Of a stretch of 64,000 nt of DNA, positions 30,118 through 38,550 are shown piece by piece. Origin of the DNA: a virus. The notes under the pieces are model-generated. The model was not told where the DNA came from and did not search any database. It saw only the letters and a program-made list of their open reading frames with translations. Positions within the stretch are counted from its first letter, which is position 1, and every line of letters starts with the position of its first letter. Location: positions 1 to 64,000 of the IMG/VR virus record IMGVR_UViG_3300047393_000086, one strand, 5' to 3'. A program made the translations under genes and the position numbers.

Positions 30118-30765
30118 TTATTCTGTAATTTCTACGTCCTCGATTTCACTTTCGTTATCATCAATACCGGCTCTAATCATTCTCATTAAGTCCTTTGAAC
30201 CTCTTTGAATGTTTCCGGAAGATGAATCTCCACCTGAAGATTCGATTTCTCTAATATCATCTTTTTTACGGTAGATTTCAATATCTTTTGCAATTCTTTT
30301 GGTACTTTCTTCAGTTGCCATTAGATACATTGTTTGAGATTTAATTATATCTAGCATTGATTTTTGAAGAGTTGCAAGAACTTCAAACATTCTTGGTGCA
30401 ACTTCTCCATCTTCAATTGCTTCTAACAGGGTTGTTAGTGCTCTTTCACCGGCTTGTAATTGATAAACTAATGAACTCATTGTCATTTCGTCCATCTTCT
30501 TTTTAGCCTGGATATATTCGTCCTTTTCAATAATGTCAGCATCAAGATAAAATTTCATTAGGGCTGAAATTGTTTTCTTTGCTTTTTTAGTTGAACTTTC
30601 TTTAAGTTCACTAAAAGACATATATGTTTCTGGTCTTTTTGCCGGAAGTTTTGGATCTGTTTCAATAACATCTGAAATCTCAGCGGAACTATCTCCACCG
30701 ATCAATTCATCAAGATCCCTTCTAATATCTTCAGCTTGGTCTTTTATACTTTTATTTTCTGACAT
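30118..30765 (-). CDS. 16: small terminase subunit candidate (gp16-like)
   Basis: The ATG at 30765 (MSENKSIKDQAEDI) is preferred over a TTG 33 bases upstream. The protein is acidic and mostly helical, with a long central coiled-coil region (KMDEMTMSSLVYQLQAGERALTTLLEAIEDGEVAPRMFEVLATLQKSMLD) and a charged C-terminal tail. T4 gp16 is a helical oligomeric DNA-recognition subunit of 164 residues. Position directly before gp17 is the main support; sequence similarity is too weak for certainty. Confidence 0.65.
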   Translation of the reverse strand: MSENKSIKDQAEDIRRDLDELIGGDSSAEISDVIETDPKLPAKRPETYMSFSELKESSTKKAKKTISALMKFYLDADIIEKDEYIQAKKKMDEMTMSSLVYQLQAGERALTTLLEAIEDGEVAPRMFEVLATLQKSMLDIIKSQTMYLMATEESTKRIAKDIEIYRKKDDIREIESSGGDSSSGNIQRGSKDLMRMIRAGIDDNESEIEDVEITE

Positions 30766-30800
30766 AATTTGTGTTTTGTTAGATAGTATATGTATCAATA

Positions 30801-32765
30801 TTATCTGGCATTGGCAAACTTCTGGAATCCTAGAGATGGTATTGCATTATCAATAACTTGAGCCAATTGATTGTCTCTAACAACATATTGATTTAATACA
30901 TTTGAATGTTGTTCATATTCGATTGGTTTATTAAATACTCTAATGTTAGTCATGAACATATCATTTCCTCTTAATCCAAAATTGGTGTTGTTGTTCCATG
31001 TTAACGGAGTTGTCATTGGTCTAGTTTCAACAAATTCTTCAATTAAATTATTTGAAGACATTTGAGGTGTTATAATTTGACCAGGTGTATTTACATTAAA
31101 GTTACTATTAGGATCTAAACTATAAATTGAAACTCCTAATTGAGTAAATGTATTATTAACATTGACAACATAAGCGTACCATTTATTCGAATTGAATGTT
31201 ATTCCATGTGTGAAATTTTCAGCTACTCCATTTACTTTAAATATAAATGATGTATTAGTCAAGGCAAGTTTAAAACCTGTTATTGCAGTACTATCTCCAA
31301 ATAAAAAGTATTCGTTTGTTGATGTTGTACTAAATTGAGGAGAGAACCAACCTGTAAAAGCGGCATCTTTTCCAAGCTCAAGCTTTGATGGCGCTTCATA
31401 AAATAAAGCATTTTCATCTAATGGGAATGTAGACAAATCATAATAATTTTTACTAACAACAGTCCATCTATTTTTAAGATCGTAATCCTTGATTTTAAGT
31501 TTTCTATTAACAAATTCTCTGATACCATCTCGATATGTTGTGATAACTGATTGGAATTGTTCTTGTTTTAAATTTTTAGAATATTCTTCCTGAATCTTTT
31601 CTCCAAATATTTCATCGATTCCAGTTACTAACGCATCAGTTGCTGCATCAAATTGACCTTTAATAACATCAGTTCTATCTTGATATTTAACCAATTTAAC
31701 TCTCCAATAAGAATGGGATCTATTAAATTCATCTGCTAATGAAACTGAACTTATCTCATACATTCTATTAATAATTGGAATAAACATATAGTCCTTATTT
31801 CTAGGATATTTTCCAGCACCAAAATGTGTTTCAAATTCCTCTGCTGTTATATGAACTTCAAAATCTTCAAGTTCAATTCCAAATATATCATAAGTGTTTG
31901 CTTCAGTCGGGAATTCATTATCAGGAACCAATATCTTTATTGTTTGATTATCTACAACATTGTGTAGAGAATATTCCATAAGAATCACATCAGTTGTTCT
32001 CAGATCTGGTTCTGTTTTAAAATAATTAACCTCATGTCCGAATATGTCATTAACAATGTTCGTTAATTGTTTGTATATTTTAATTGATTTTGTTAGGGCG
32101 TATGGATTAAATTGATTTCCTGTTCCGCATGAAACTTGAATATTTGCGCAACCATTCATTGCAAATGGATCTGTGCATTCAACACAAAAGTTTGGACATG
32201 ATTCTATAATACCATCAACAGTTTCGATAGTATAAGTTATTGACAATAATGATATTGAAGTTCCGGGAATAATTCCAGCAACTTCATTTTTTACATCAAT
32301 CCATACTGGCTTGCTTGTGTCAAATGTAAGTGCTAATAAATCTCCAAATGATTCATTATGATTCAATGGACTAAATTCAGAATATAAGTAACCGTCCTGC
32401 GACCATCTATATTCATATTCAAAAAAATTATCTTCGTTTGCTGGACGATAGTATTGAAGGCCATTACCAGTTACTGTTAAAGTTTCTTCGACTACAAGTT
32501 CCAATGGGGAAATAATAGATTCAATTGTATATTCTATGTTTCCGATAATAATAATATCGCCTATTTCGAAAATTTGTGTAAACTGCGTTCCGGAACCTAT
32601 GATTACATTTTCTCCAGCAACCACGCTGATTGTTCCAGTCATAAAAGGGGTTTTAAGTCCTACTAGAATTTCCCAGTCAATAATTTTTAAAGTATTTGTG
32701 TATGGCGCTTGTAGAGATGCTATGAAAAAATCACCATATGCACTTGCAGTATATCCTGTTACCAT
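30801..32765 (-). CDS. virion structural protein, possibly neck or tail fibre-associated (654 aa)
   Basis: A long beta-rich protein. A segment at about 180-220 has several cysteines (CPNFCVECTDPFAMNGCANIQVSCG). The C-terminal part from about 455 (AAFTGWFSPQFSTTSTNEYFLFGD, then FNSNKWYAYVVNV) looks like a LamG/concanavalin-type carbohydrate-binding fold. Position just before small terminase corresponds to the neck and sheath-completion genes of T4. The exact role is unknown; a receptor-facing or neck decoration protein is plausible. Confidence 0.5.
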   Translation of the reverse strand: MVTGYTASAYGDFFIASLQAPYTNTLKIIDWEILVGLKTPFMTGTISVVAGENVIIGSGTQFTQIFEIGDIIIIGNIEYTIESIISPLELVVEETLTVTGNGLQYYRPANEDNFFEYEYRWSQDGYLYSEFSPLNHNESFGDLLALTFDTSKPVWIDVKNEVAGIIPGTSISLLSITYTIETVDGIIESCPNFCVECTDPFAMNGCANIQVSCGTGNQFNPYALTKSIKIYKQLTNIVNDIFGHEVNYFKTEPDLRTTDVILMEYSLHNVVDNQTIKILVPDNEFPTEANTYDIFGIELEDFEVHITAEEFETHFGAGKYPRNKDYMFIPIINRMYEISSVSLADEFNRSHSYWRVKLVKYQDRTDVIKGQFDAATDALVTGIDEIFGEKIQEEYSKNLKQEQFQSVITTYRDGIREFVNRKLKIKDYDLKNRWTVVSKNYYDLSTFPLDENALFYEAPSKLELGKDAAFTGWFSPQFSTTSTNEYFLFGDSTAITGFKLALTNTSFIFKVNGVAENFTHGITFNSNKWYAYVVNVNNTFTQLGVSIYSLDPNSNFNVNTPGQIITPQMSSNNLIEEFVETRPMTTPLTWNNNTNFGLRGNDMFMTNIRVFNKPIEYEQHSNVLNQYVVRDNQLAQVIDNAIPSLGFQKFANAR

Positions 32766-33172
32766 TATTGTTCCATTTTTTTATTAACATCATCTTGTGG
32801 TGTATAAACTTCGCCAGCAATCCATGATGCTACAAATCCTGTTAATGAAACAAAGTATAATGCAAGTTCTCCAATATTTGCCTTAAACCAAATTGCTCCG
32901 GCTCCAGCTATAGCCCAAATTATAACTACAACATAAATCATAACCTCTCTTCTCGAGTTTGGTCCTTTTTTAAAGATTGCAGTTTTTTCGCTTGGACGTT
33001 TTGCTTCAGCCCAAATATATGTTGCAGCGTATGCTGTAAGGGATCCAAAGTAGATTGCAAGATCTGCAAAACTAGCGGTTTTATAGGCTCCTAAAAGTCC
33101 CATAATTACCCATAAAGAAACTATAATGTAGACTAGTCCCTCTCTCTTTCCAAAATTACTAAAAAATTTCAT
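32765..33172 (-). CDS. four-TM membrane protein with internal duplication (holin candidate)
   Basis: Two related halves of about 65 residues each contain two TM helices. The first half has REGLVYIIVSLWVIMGLLGAYK, then FADLAIYFGSLTAYAATYIWAE; the second has REVMIYVVVIIWAIAGAGAIW, then IGELALYFVSLTGFVASWIAGE. The shared pattern shows a tandem duplication. Small four-TM phage proteins are often holins, which would form the lysis pore. It sits among tail genes, so this is inference. The start overlaps the structural protein's stop. Confidence 0.55.
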   Translation of the reverse strand: MKFFSNFGKREGLVYIIVSLWVIMGLLGAYKTASFADLAIYFGSLTAYAATYIWAEAKRPSEKTAIFKKGPNSRREVMIYVVVIIWAIAGAGAIWFKANIGELALYFVSLTGFVASWIAGEVYTPQDDVNKKMEQ

Positions 33173-33211
33173 TGATAACAGTATTTTTATACTGTATATA
33201 TTCTTGAAATT

Positions 33212-33856
33212 CTAGTAGTCTGTGATTAATAGGATTAATGAGTTCTCAACTTCCATTTTCTGTTCTAATATGTCGAGAATATCGAGAACAATTCCAGCAT
33301 TGTGGTCATCTTCTCCATGTGATTCAACGTACATATCAATCTTTTCAGAAAGTTCACTTGCAAAAACTCTATTATAAGGTTTTTCTGGATAGAGAATTCC
33401 TAACTCTTCAAGAATTTTATTAACGTGAGGTAACTCTTCTTCGTCATATAAGTCAAATAATCGTAGGGTTGCTGTGATTACTTTAAAACTAAATTGAAGT
33501 ATTTTCTTACCCTCAATTTCAATCATTCGACTATAAGTTTTATCTTTATTTAAGTTGAATTTAACGTACTGTAGATTTTCCATTTCTAAGCACATTTGAT
33601 ACAAAAAGAAAACTGAATTAATTTCTTTATGAACAACGTCAGAACCTAACGTTTTAATTTTGTTAATTGTTGAAAGATAATTAGTTTCAAGAATTGATTT
33701 TAACTGACTCGAAGATGTCATAATAGAATCTTCAGATACCTGAATAAAATCAGCTTGATTATGAATTTGCGTCCATAATTTATTATCGATGTAGTTATAT
33801 TTGTATAGTGTAACGTCTACTGCGGTTGGCATTAGACTTAAATCGAATTGCTCCAT
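33212..33856 (-). CDS. hypothetical protein (214 aa)
   Basis: An acidic, helical, cytoplasmic-type protein (YLSTINKIKTLGSDVVHKEINSVFFLYQMCLEMENLQYV, then FDLYDEEELPHVNKILEELGILYPE). No family was recognised. It lies between the four-TM protein and the clamp-loader candidate, so it could belong to either the tail or the replication block. Confidence 0.5.
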   Translation of the reverse strand: MEQFDLSLMPTAVDVTLYKYNYIDNKLWTQIHNQADFIQVSEDSIMTSSSQLKSILETNYLSTINKIKTLGSDVVHKEINSVFFLYQMCLEMENLQYVKFNLNKDKTYSRMIEIEGKKILQFSFKVITATLRLFDLYDEEELPHVNKILEELGILYPEKPYNRVFASELSEKIDMYVESHGEDDHNAGIVLDILDILEQKMEVENSLILLITDY

Positions 33857-33867
33857 AAATTTACATA

Positions 33868-34296
33868 TTAGTAAACTTGCATAGAATCTTCTAACTTTTG
33901 TAAAGTTAAATATAAGTCTTCTTTAGCAAATTTTTCAAGTTCTTTAAATTCTCTCTTGCCTATTTCATTTCTTTCCATAAAAAATGAGATAGCCTCTTCT
34001 GATGGTATATATTTGCTTTTTGAAGTTACTTCTTTTTCGGGTTTTTTAGTTTTTGTATAGATCCAACCTGGAACACTTTTAAATCGTGCAGCAACAAGCG
34101 ACCAACTATCAATAACGGCGATTGGATTGATTCCATTCTTATTAAAGAATTGGGCATTTGAAGGATATTGAATCGCAAAGAAGCGATTAATCATAAAATG
34201 ATGTCGCTTCTTATTATGATTCGTGATTTTTTTATAATCGTTCGGCTTAGTGAACATTATTTTAATAAAATCAAACAGTTTTGTTTCGTCTAACAT
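33868..34296 (-). CDS. clamp-loader small subunit candidate (gp62-like)
   Basis: This 142-residue protein contains KKRHHFMINRFFAIQYPSNAQFFNKNGINPIAVIDSW, similar to the hhFMiNR...n.....v region of T4-like gp62 proteins, with a C-terminal helical part. T4 gp62 works with the gp44 ATPase to load the sliding clamp. The gp44 homologue is two genes upstream at 35746-36696, which supports the call, but similarity is limited and it is shorter than T4 gp62 (187). Confidence 0.5.
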   Translation of the reverse strand: MLDETKLFDFIKIMFTKPNDYKKITNHNKKRHHFMINRFFAIQYPSNAQFFNKNGINPIAVIDSWSLVAARFKSVPGWIYTKTKKPEKEVTSKSKYIPSEEAISFFMERNEIGKREFKELEKFAKEDLYLTLQKLEDSMQVY

Positions 34297-34444
34297 GTGA
34301 TATGGCTTTTTCGAATACTTCGAGTCTATTGTTATGAGTTATATGCGTTTCTTCAATTTTGTTTACTTCAGTCATGAGCTCATCAAAAATACCCTCTTCA
34401 TGTGCTTCAATCAATAATTCAATTAAAATATCCTCGTTTGTCAT
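34271..34444 (-). CDS. small acidic protein (57 aa)
   Basis: A continuous frame (MTNEDILIELLIEAHEEGIFDEL, then LEVFEKAISHVRRNKTV) lies between RNase H and the gp62-like gene. It overlaps the latter by 26 bases. It is highly acidic and helical. No family was recognised. Confidence 0.5.
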   Translation of the reverse strand: MTNEDILIELLIEAHEEGIFDELMTEVNKIEETHITHNNRLEVFEKAISHVRRNKTV

Positions 34445-34445
34445 T

Positions 34446-35678
34446 TTAAAATAATGTATTTAATTGTTTGGTTTCTGGTAATTTATTAACATCATCAAGT
34501 TTTAAGGTTGCAAATGGATCGAATCCTTTTGGAGCACCTTTACCGACAGATGTAGTAGAACTCCATTCAGTTCCTTCTAATATCTTTTCCATCTGAGTCA
34601 ATCCAGACAACTGCGGCTCAACACTGAAGTCTCTATCAATTTCATTATAGATACTTTTTAATATTCCCTCAGGTATTGTGTTATAGTGTAGGAGCATTAA
34701 GTCTAAGTTCTGATTGAAACGAACGCGAATTTCTTCGATAGTTGATTTGCCAACAACCTCATGAATTAAAGAAACTATAGTGTCAACTTGATTCGATGAA
34801 AAGAAATGGTCAATATGGAAATTACCTTCAGTTTCTCTGTATTTTTCAAGAATTTGAAGAGCCTGTTTTTCAGTGATTGAGTAGTTTCTAATAGAACCTG
34901 AACTTGTACGTTTAGTCCATGTAACAACTGACTGAATATTATCGCTTTTGTCACCTTGTAAAATCTTTGAGAAGATAAAATCATCACAATTGATTTCTTC
35001 GATTTTGACAGTATTTTTAATAACCCATGATTGGAAATCTTCTTTAAGCTTGTCATTCATAACTTCATTAGAAGACATGTTAAATAACATATCGTCATTA
35101 CTCATTGATGATGTTCCACCATTTTCTAATAATTCTTGGAATCCTTCAAATGCTAATAATTTTCTTTGAGAATTATAGTACCAAAGGGTATATGCATCCG
35201 TTGCTTTATTATAGTCAACTAATTGAATTAAATCACGGTCACCAGTCCAAACAATACAATTTTTACCTTCATTGTTTAATTGAGTCGACCATCCGAACAA
35301 GATATCGTCAGCTTCAGCGCCTGGCACTTTATGGATAATTACTCCACGTTTTGCTAGAATATCTTGGAATTCTGTATAAGTATTAAATACATTTTCCCAG
35401 TTAACTGAATTATCAGATACTCTAGTACCTTTATATTCGGCAGCAGGGAATAGATCCTTACGCCATGATTTTGAATCTACAGCAACTACGATTTGGTCAA
35501 CAAATGGAGTTAACTTTCTAACTTCTGATGCAAAGTCAATACATAACTTTCGCATAAATTGTTCTTGACCATCACGATCTCCTAACAATTGTTCTTTTTT
35601 AGGACGAGGTAACACGAATAATCTACTGTGGACAAAGTAGTTACCATCGATAATCAAGGTATGTTTTCCTAATTTCAT
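34446..35678 (-). CDS. rnh: RNase H / 5'-3' exonuclease (FEN-like)
   Basis: The ATG at 35678 is chosen because it follows the promoter box at 35696; an in-frame start 60 bases further upstream lies inside that promoter. The FEN-like nuclease motifs are HTLIIDGNYFVHSRLF at the N terminus, VDQIVVAVDSKSWRKDLFPAAEYKGTR, and the metal-binding helix GAEADDILFGWSTQL. CIVWTGDRDLIQLVD follows. T4 RNase H removes RNA primers from Okazaki fragments; this protein is longer (410 versus 305), with an extra C-terminal region. Confidence 0.85.
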   Translation of the reverse strand: MKLGKHTLIIDGNYFVHSRLFVLPRPKKEQLLGDRDGQEQFMRKLCIDFASEVRKLTPFVDQIVVAVDSKSWRKDLFPAAEYKGTRVSDNSVNWENVFNTYTEFQDILAKRGVIIHKVPGAEADDILFGWSTQLNNEGKNCIVWTGDRDLIQLVDYNKATDAYTLWYYNSQRKLLAFEGFQELLENGGTSSMSNDDMLFNMSSNEVMNDKLKEDFQSWVIKNTVKIEEINCDDFIFSKILQGDKSDNIQSVVTWTKRTSSGSIRNYSITEKQALQILEKYRETEGNFHIDHFFSSNQVDTIVSLIHEVVGKSTIEEIRVRFNQNLDLMLLHYNTIPEGILKSIYNEIDRDFSVEPQLSGLTQMEKILEGTEWSSTTSVGKGAPKGFDPFATLKLDDVNKLPETKQLNTLF

Positions 35679-35695
35679 AGTTCTATAATTTATTT

Positions 35696-35704
35696 GTAAA
35701 TATA
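35696..35704 (-). promoter_or_regulatory. putative promoter, TATATTTAC box
   Basis: The minus strand reads TTTATATTTACAAATAAATT before the RNase H start, with TTTTACCGCGTCAAAA upstream, shared with the promoter at 19331. Confidence 0.62.
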
Positions 35705-35745
35705 AACAAAAGTTTTGACGCGGTAAAACTTTTATCAATTTATTT

Positions 35746-36696
35746 TTAGTTTCTTACAATTTCTTGTATTTTGTACACACATGATAGAAGTGTAATAACT
35801 GGATCTATCACTAATGTTCTTTGAGCTTGATGCTCGGCAACACAAATAGCAATTTGTGGAATATGTCTAACGCTTTGAGCCCTTTCGGTTTGAATATACT
35901 CAATAAATTCTTCGCCAAGAGTTTGAAGTACATCATCAACTCGATTTCCGTATTCTCCAACAATATGTTTATAGTTTTTGATTGGATCCATTTCGTTAAA
36001 AATTAGATCAAATACATCTTTATAAACAGAGTTAAATTTCTTAACATCCTCTGTCGTGATATTTGTTGTTCCTTGCGTTTTATAACCTTGTAGCTTATTT
36101 AATGTACTACGAAGATCTGGAAAGTTACGACGAACGAATTCAACCAATGCTGGTTTTTCAATTGTCATTTCCTCTTTTCCACAGATTTCATAAACACGTT
36201 TAATGTATTTCTTTGTCAATTCAGATTCTTCTGCTTTATCAAAGTCAAAATTAATCACTTCAAATCTGGAAAGAATTGGATCTGGAATTTTATTCACGTA
36301 ATTACATGTTGCAATAAAACGAGAATTCGATGCAAATTGTTCCATTGTAGCACGAAGTGCTTTAAAAAATTGATCAGAAACTCCATCAACCTCATCTAAG
36401 ATAACTACTTTGAATTTTCCTTGGTCATCTAAAATTGACATAGTTGAACAGAAATCTGTAATTCTTGTTCTAATTACATCAACTGAAGTATCAGTTGAAG
36501 CATTGATATAAATATATGGAAGACCAAACTGTTGAACAATTGCTTTTGCTGTTGAAGTTTTTCCTGTACCAGGACTTCCAGCCAATAACATGTTTTGTGA
36601 TAATCCATCTTTGAATTTTGACATTACTCTTTCTGGTAAAATCAAATCCTCTAAATTTTTTGGACGGTACTTTTCTGTAAATAGCGCGTGAATCAT
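35746..36696 (-). CDS. 44: clamp-loader large subunit (gp44-like AAA+ ATPase)
   Basis: The ATG at 36696 (MIHALFTEKYRPKNLEDL) is favoured; one 21 bases upstream is possible. AAA+ features are EKYRPKNLED, Walker A AGSPGTGKTSTAK and Walker B VVILDEVDG. The arginine-finger region (RFIATCNYVNKIPDPILSRFE) supplies the SRF that senses ATP. It forms the clamp-loader ring with gp62 and loads the gp45 clamp. Confidence 0.92.
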   Translation of the reverse strand: MIHALFTEKYRPKNLEDLILPERVMSKFKDGLSQNMLLAGSPGTGKTSTAKAIVQQFGLPYIYINASTDTSVDVIRTRITDFCSTMSILDDQGKFKVVILDEVDGVSDQFFKALRATMEQFASNSRFIATCNYVNKIPDPILSRFEVINFDFDKAEESELTKKYIKRVYEICGKEEMTIEKPALVEFVRRNFPDLRSTLNKLQGYKTQGTTNITTEDVKKFNSVYKDVFDLIFNEMDPIKNYKHIVGEYGNRVDDVLQTLGEEFIEYIQTERAQSVRHIPQIAICVAEHQAQRTLVIDPVITLLSCVYKIQEIVRN

Positions 36697-36758
36697 ATAT
36701 TGCTTGTTTTTATACATATTATATAGGCAATATTAAATATGTTTCAGATAAATATCTT

Positions 36759-37262
36759 ATGGCATACAACAATAAATATCCTAAGATTCGAAGAACAGGT
36801 GGACCGTATCCACGCAATAGATACGGCGTTTGTTATGAGGGTCTTTCAAGACAACAACGTAGATTATTGTTGGAAAATCCACTAATCAAGGAGAGGGCTC
36901 AAGATGATCAGTTTCTACATATCATTTTTGAAGTTTGTAAGTTTAAACACCAATCACATAAAGACAAATATTTTTATGATTGGTCGACTGGATGTTTTAT
37001 GAAGATTGAGGAACTTGAAGAGAGTTATGATACCATTGATTGGAAATGTGCTTTATCTGGAGAACCTATTCGTTCTAATATAAATAACTTTGATGCTGAA
37101 AACTTCGTGCATCCTGATTATCACGATACTCTTGGTGGTAAAACAGTAGACGGTAGAATTATTAAATCATCAGTTGCCTTCCAAAAACACGTAAAAAAAC
37201 TCCTATTGAATCAACAACAGGAGTTCTTAAAACTTGCCAAAAAGAATTCTAAATTACATTAA
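36759..37262 (+). CDS. hypothetical plus-strand protein (167 aa)
   Basis: The second clear plus-strand gene, diverging from gp44 and converging on the scaffold-like gene, whose end it overlaps by nine bases. The N terminus is basic (KIRRTGGPYPRNRYGV). LSRQQRRLLLENPLIKERAQ and a zinc-less C-terminal helical tail follow (FQKHVKKLLLNQQQEFLKLAKKNSKLH). No family was recognised. Its orientation is unusual in this phage. Confidence 0.6.
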   Translation: MAYNNKYPKIRRTGGPYPRNRYGVCYEGLSRQQRRLLLENPLIKERAQDDQFLHIIFEVCKFKHQSHKDKYFYDWSTGCFMKIEELEESYDTIDWKCALSGEPIRSNINNFDAENFVHPDYHDTLGGKTVDGRIIKSSVAFQKHVKKLLLNQQQEFLKLAKKNSKLH

Positions 37263-38444
37263 TCTAGAGAATCTTTCTTTAACACTTAAGTTTTGATATT
37301 TTGATTCATTCAAAGTATTTAAATATTCTGCCTTTTTAATCAACTCGTTATATTTTGAGTGTAATGCAGTTCCTTCAGAAACTTGCCAATCAAATTTAGA
37401 TTCAATTTCAGTAGCTAATTCATTTAATCTAACTGCTTTAGCTCTAATAACTAAAGATTCTTGTGGGGCTGATTTTTGCTTTAATGTTTCTAATTTTTTC
37501 TTCATTCCAGCAATTGCACCTTTAAGTATATTAATACCTTCTTTATTTTTATCTGGAGATTTTTCAGCATCTGCTAATTCACCTTCTTTAGTTGCGATTT
37601 CGTCTTGCAATTTTTTTATGTTTGGATCAACTTTTGTATCATCAGTAGCTTCGGTATCATCAGTAGCTTCGGTATCGTCAGTTGATTCAGAGTCGTTCTT
37701 TTTAGAAGCTGTTGTATCATCAGTTGATTCCTCGTCTTCGGTTTTTCCAGCTTTTTTATCTTTAGCTGCCTGAGCGTCAGCATCTAATTTAGCTTGAGCT
37801 GCTTTGTCGTCTTCTGCTTTTTTCTTTGCTTCTTTTTTATCATCTTCAGAAGGTTCAAGTTCTTTAATTGCTTCTTGATCTTCTTTATATTTTTGCTGAA
37901 GTTCAGCCATTTTTTCCTTATAAGTAGCTAATTTTTCAGGATCGTCTTCTAATCCTGAGGCTCTTTTAATAGATGCAATTTGTCCAGCAATTTTTTCGTT
38001 ATGAATTGCTTTACCTACAAGGTCTCCTTTTGAACTAAATTTAGCGTCAACCATTTTTTGAAGTTCAGCTGCTTGTTCTTTTGCTTGTTTTGCTTTTGCT
38101 GTAATTTTAGCTTTTTGCTGTGCGTCTGGTGCATCTGTTGCTGCTGCTTCCATATCAGTTACATTTAACTTGATTTTGTTAACTTTAGCTTGTGCCTTTC
38201 TGGCCTTTGGCATCCACCATAACCATTGCATTACAGTGCTTGGTGTAGCTGCATCTGCTTCATTAACTTCGTTAAAATCTTCGCCTTCTAATTCTTCCGT
38301 TAATTCTTTAGCAAGGGTTTCTAAAGAAGTTATAATAGTATCTACGTCATTAGAAATTGTTGGTGTTTCCGTAACAGTTGCTGTTGCTAATTCACCTTCC
38401 ATAATCATAGTATACCACGATTCAAATGTTTTTGTTGTTTTCAT
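37254..38444 (-). CDS. Lys/Glu/Ala-rich internal or scaffold protein with leader-like N terminus
   Basis: It starts MKTTKTFESWYTMIMEGE, similar to the capsid-targeting leader, and has many L/V-N-E sites (EVNE|A, RLNE|L, TLNE|S) that the prohead protease could cut. The middle is low-complexity, with DDTEATDDTEATDD repeats and long Lys/Ala/Glu coiled coil. These features match T4 core proteins that are digested to peptides in the head. It lies just downstream of the capsid gene with a late box at 38473. Confidence 0.6.
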   Translation of the reverse strand: MKTTKTFESWYTMIMEGELATATVTETPTISNDVDTIITSLETLAKELTEELEGEDFNEVNEADAATPSTVMQWLWWMPKARKAQAKVNKIKLNVTDMEAAATDAPDAQQKAKITAKAKQAKEQAAELQKMVDAKFSSKGDLVGKAIHNEKIAGQIASIKRASGLEDDPEKLATYKEKMAELQQKYKEDQEAIKELEPSEDDKKEAKKKAEDDKAAQAKLDADAQAAKDKKAGKTEDEESTDDTTASKKNDSESTDDTEATDDTEATDDTKVDPNIKKLQDEIATKEGELADAEKSPDKNKEGINILKGAIAGMKKKLETLKQKSAPQESLVIRAKAVRLNELATEIESKFDWQVSEGTALHSKYNELIKKAEYLNTLNESKYQNLSVKERFSRLM

Positions 38445-38472
38445 GTTTTTAATATATTTTTATTACTAATAG

Positions 38473-38482
38473 ATTATATATC
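38473..38482 (-). promoter_or_regulatory. putative late promoter (GATATATAAT)
   Basis: GATATATAAT occurs on the minus strand, 29 bases upstream of the internal/scaffold gene and after the capsid gene's terminator. Confidence 0.65.
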
Positions 38483-38488
38483 ACAAAA

Positions 38489-38515
38489 AAAGGGAACCGA
38501 TTTCTCGATTCCCTT
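38489..38515 (-). terminator. hairpin terminator after major capsid gene
   Basis: The stem AAAGGGAATCG/CGGTTCCCTTT is followed on the minus strand by T-run. Confidence 0.75.
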
Positions 38516-38550
38516 TGGGTATTTATAGAATGTTAGTTCTAATCTAAATA

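Noticed and set aside
35679-35738. N-terminal extension of RNase H
   Set aside because: The extra 20 residues would be translated from the promoter region; the family starts at MKLGKHTLIIDGNY.
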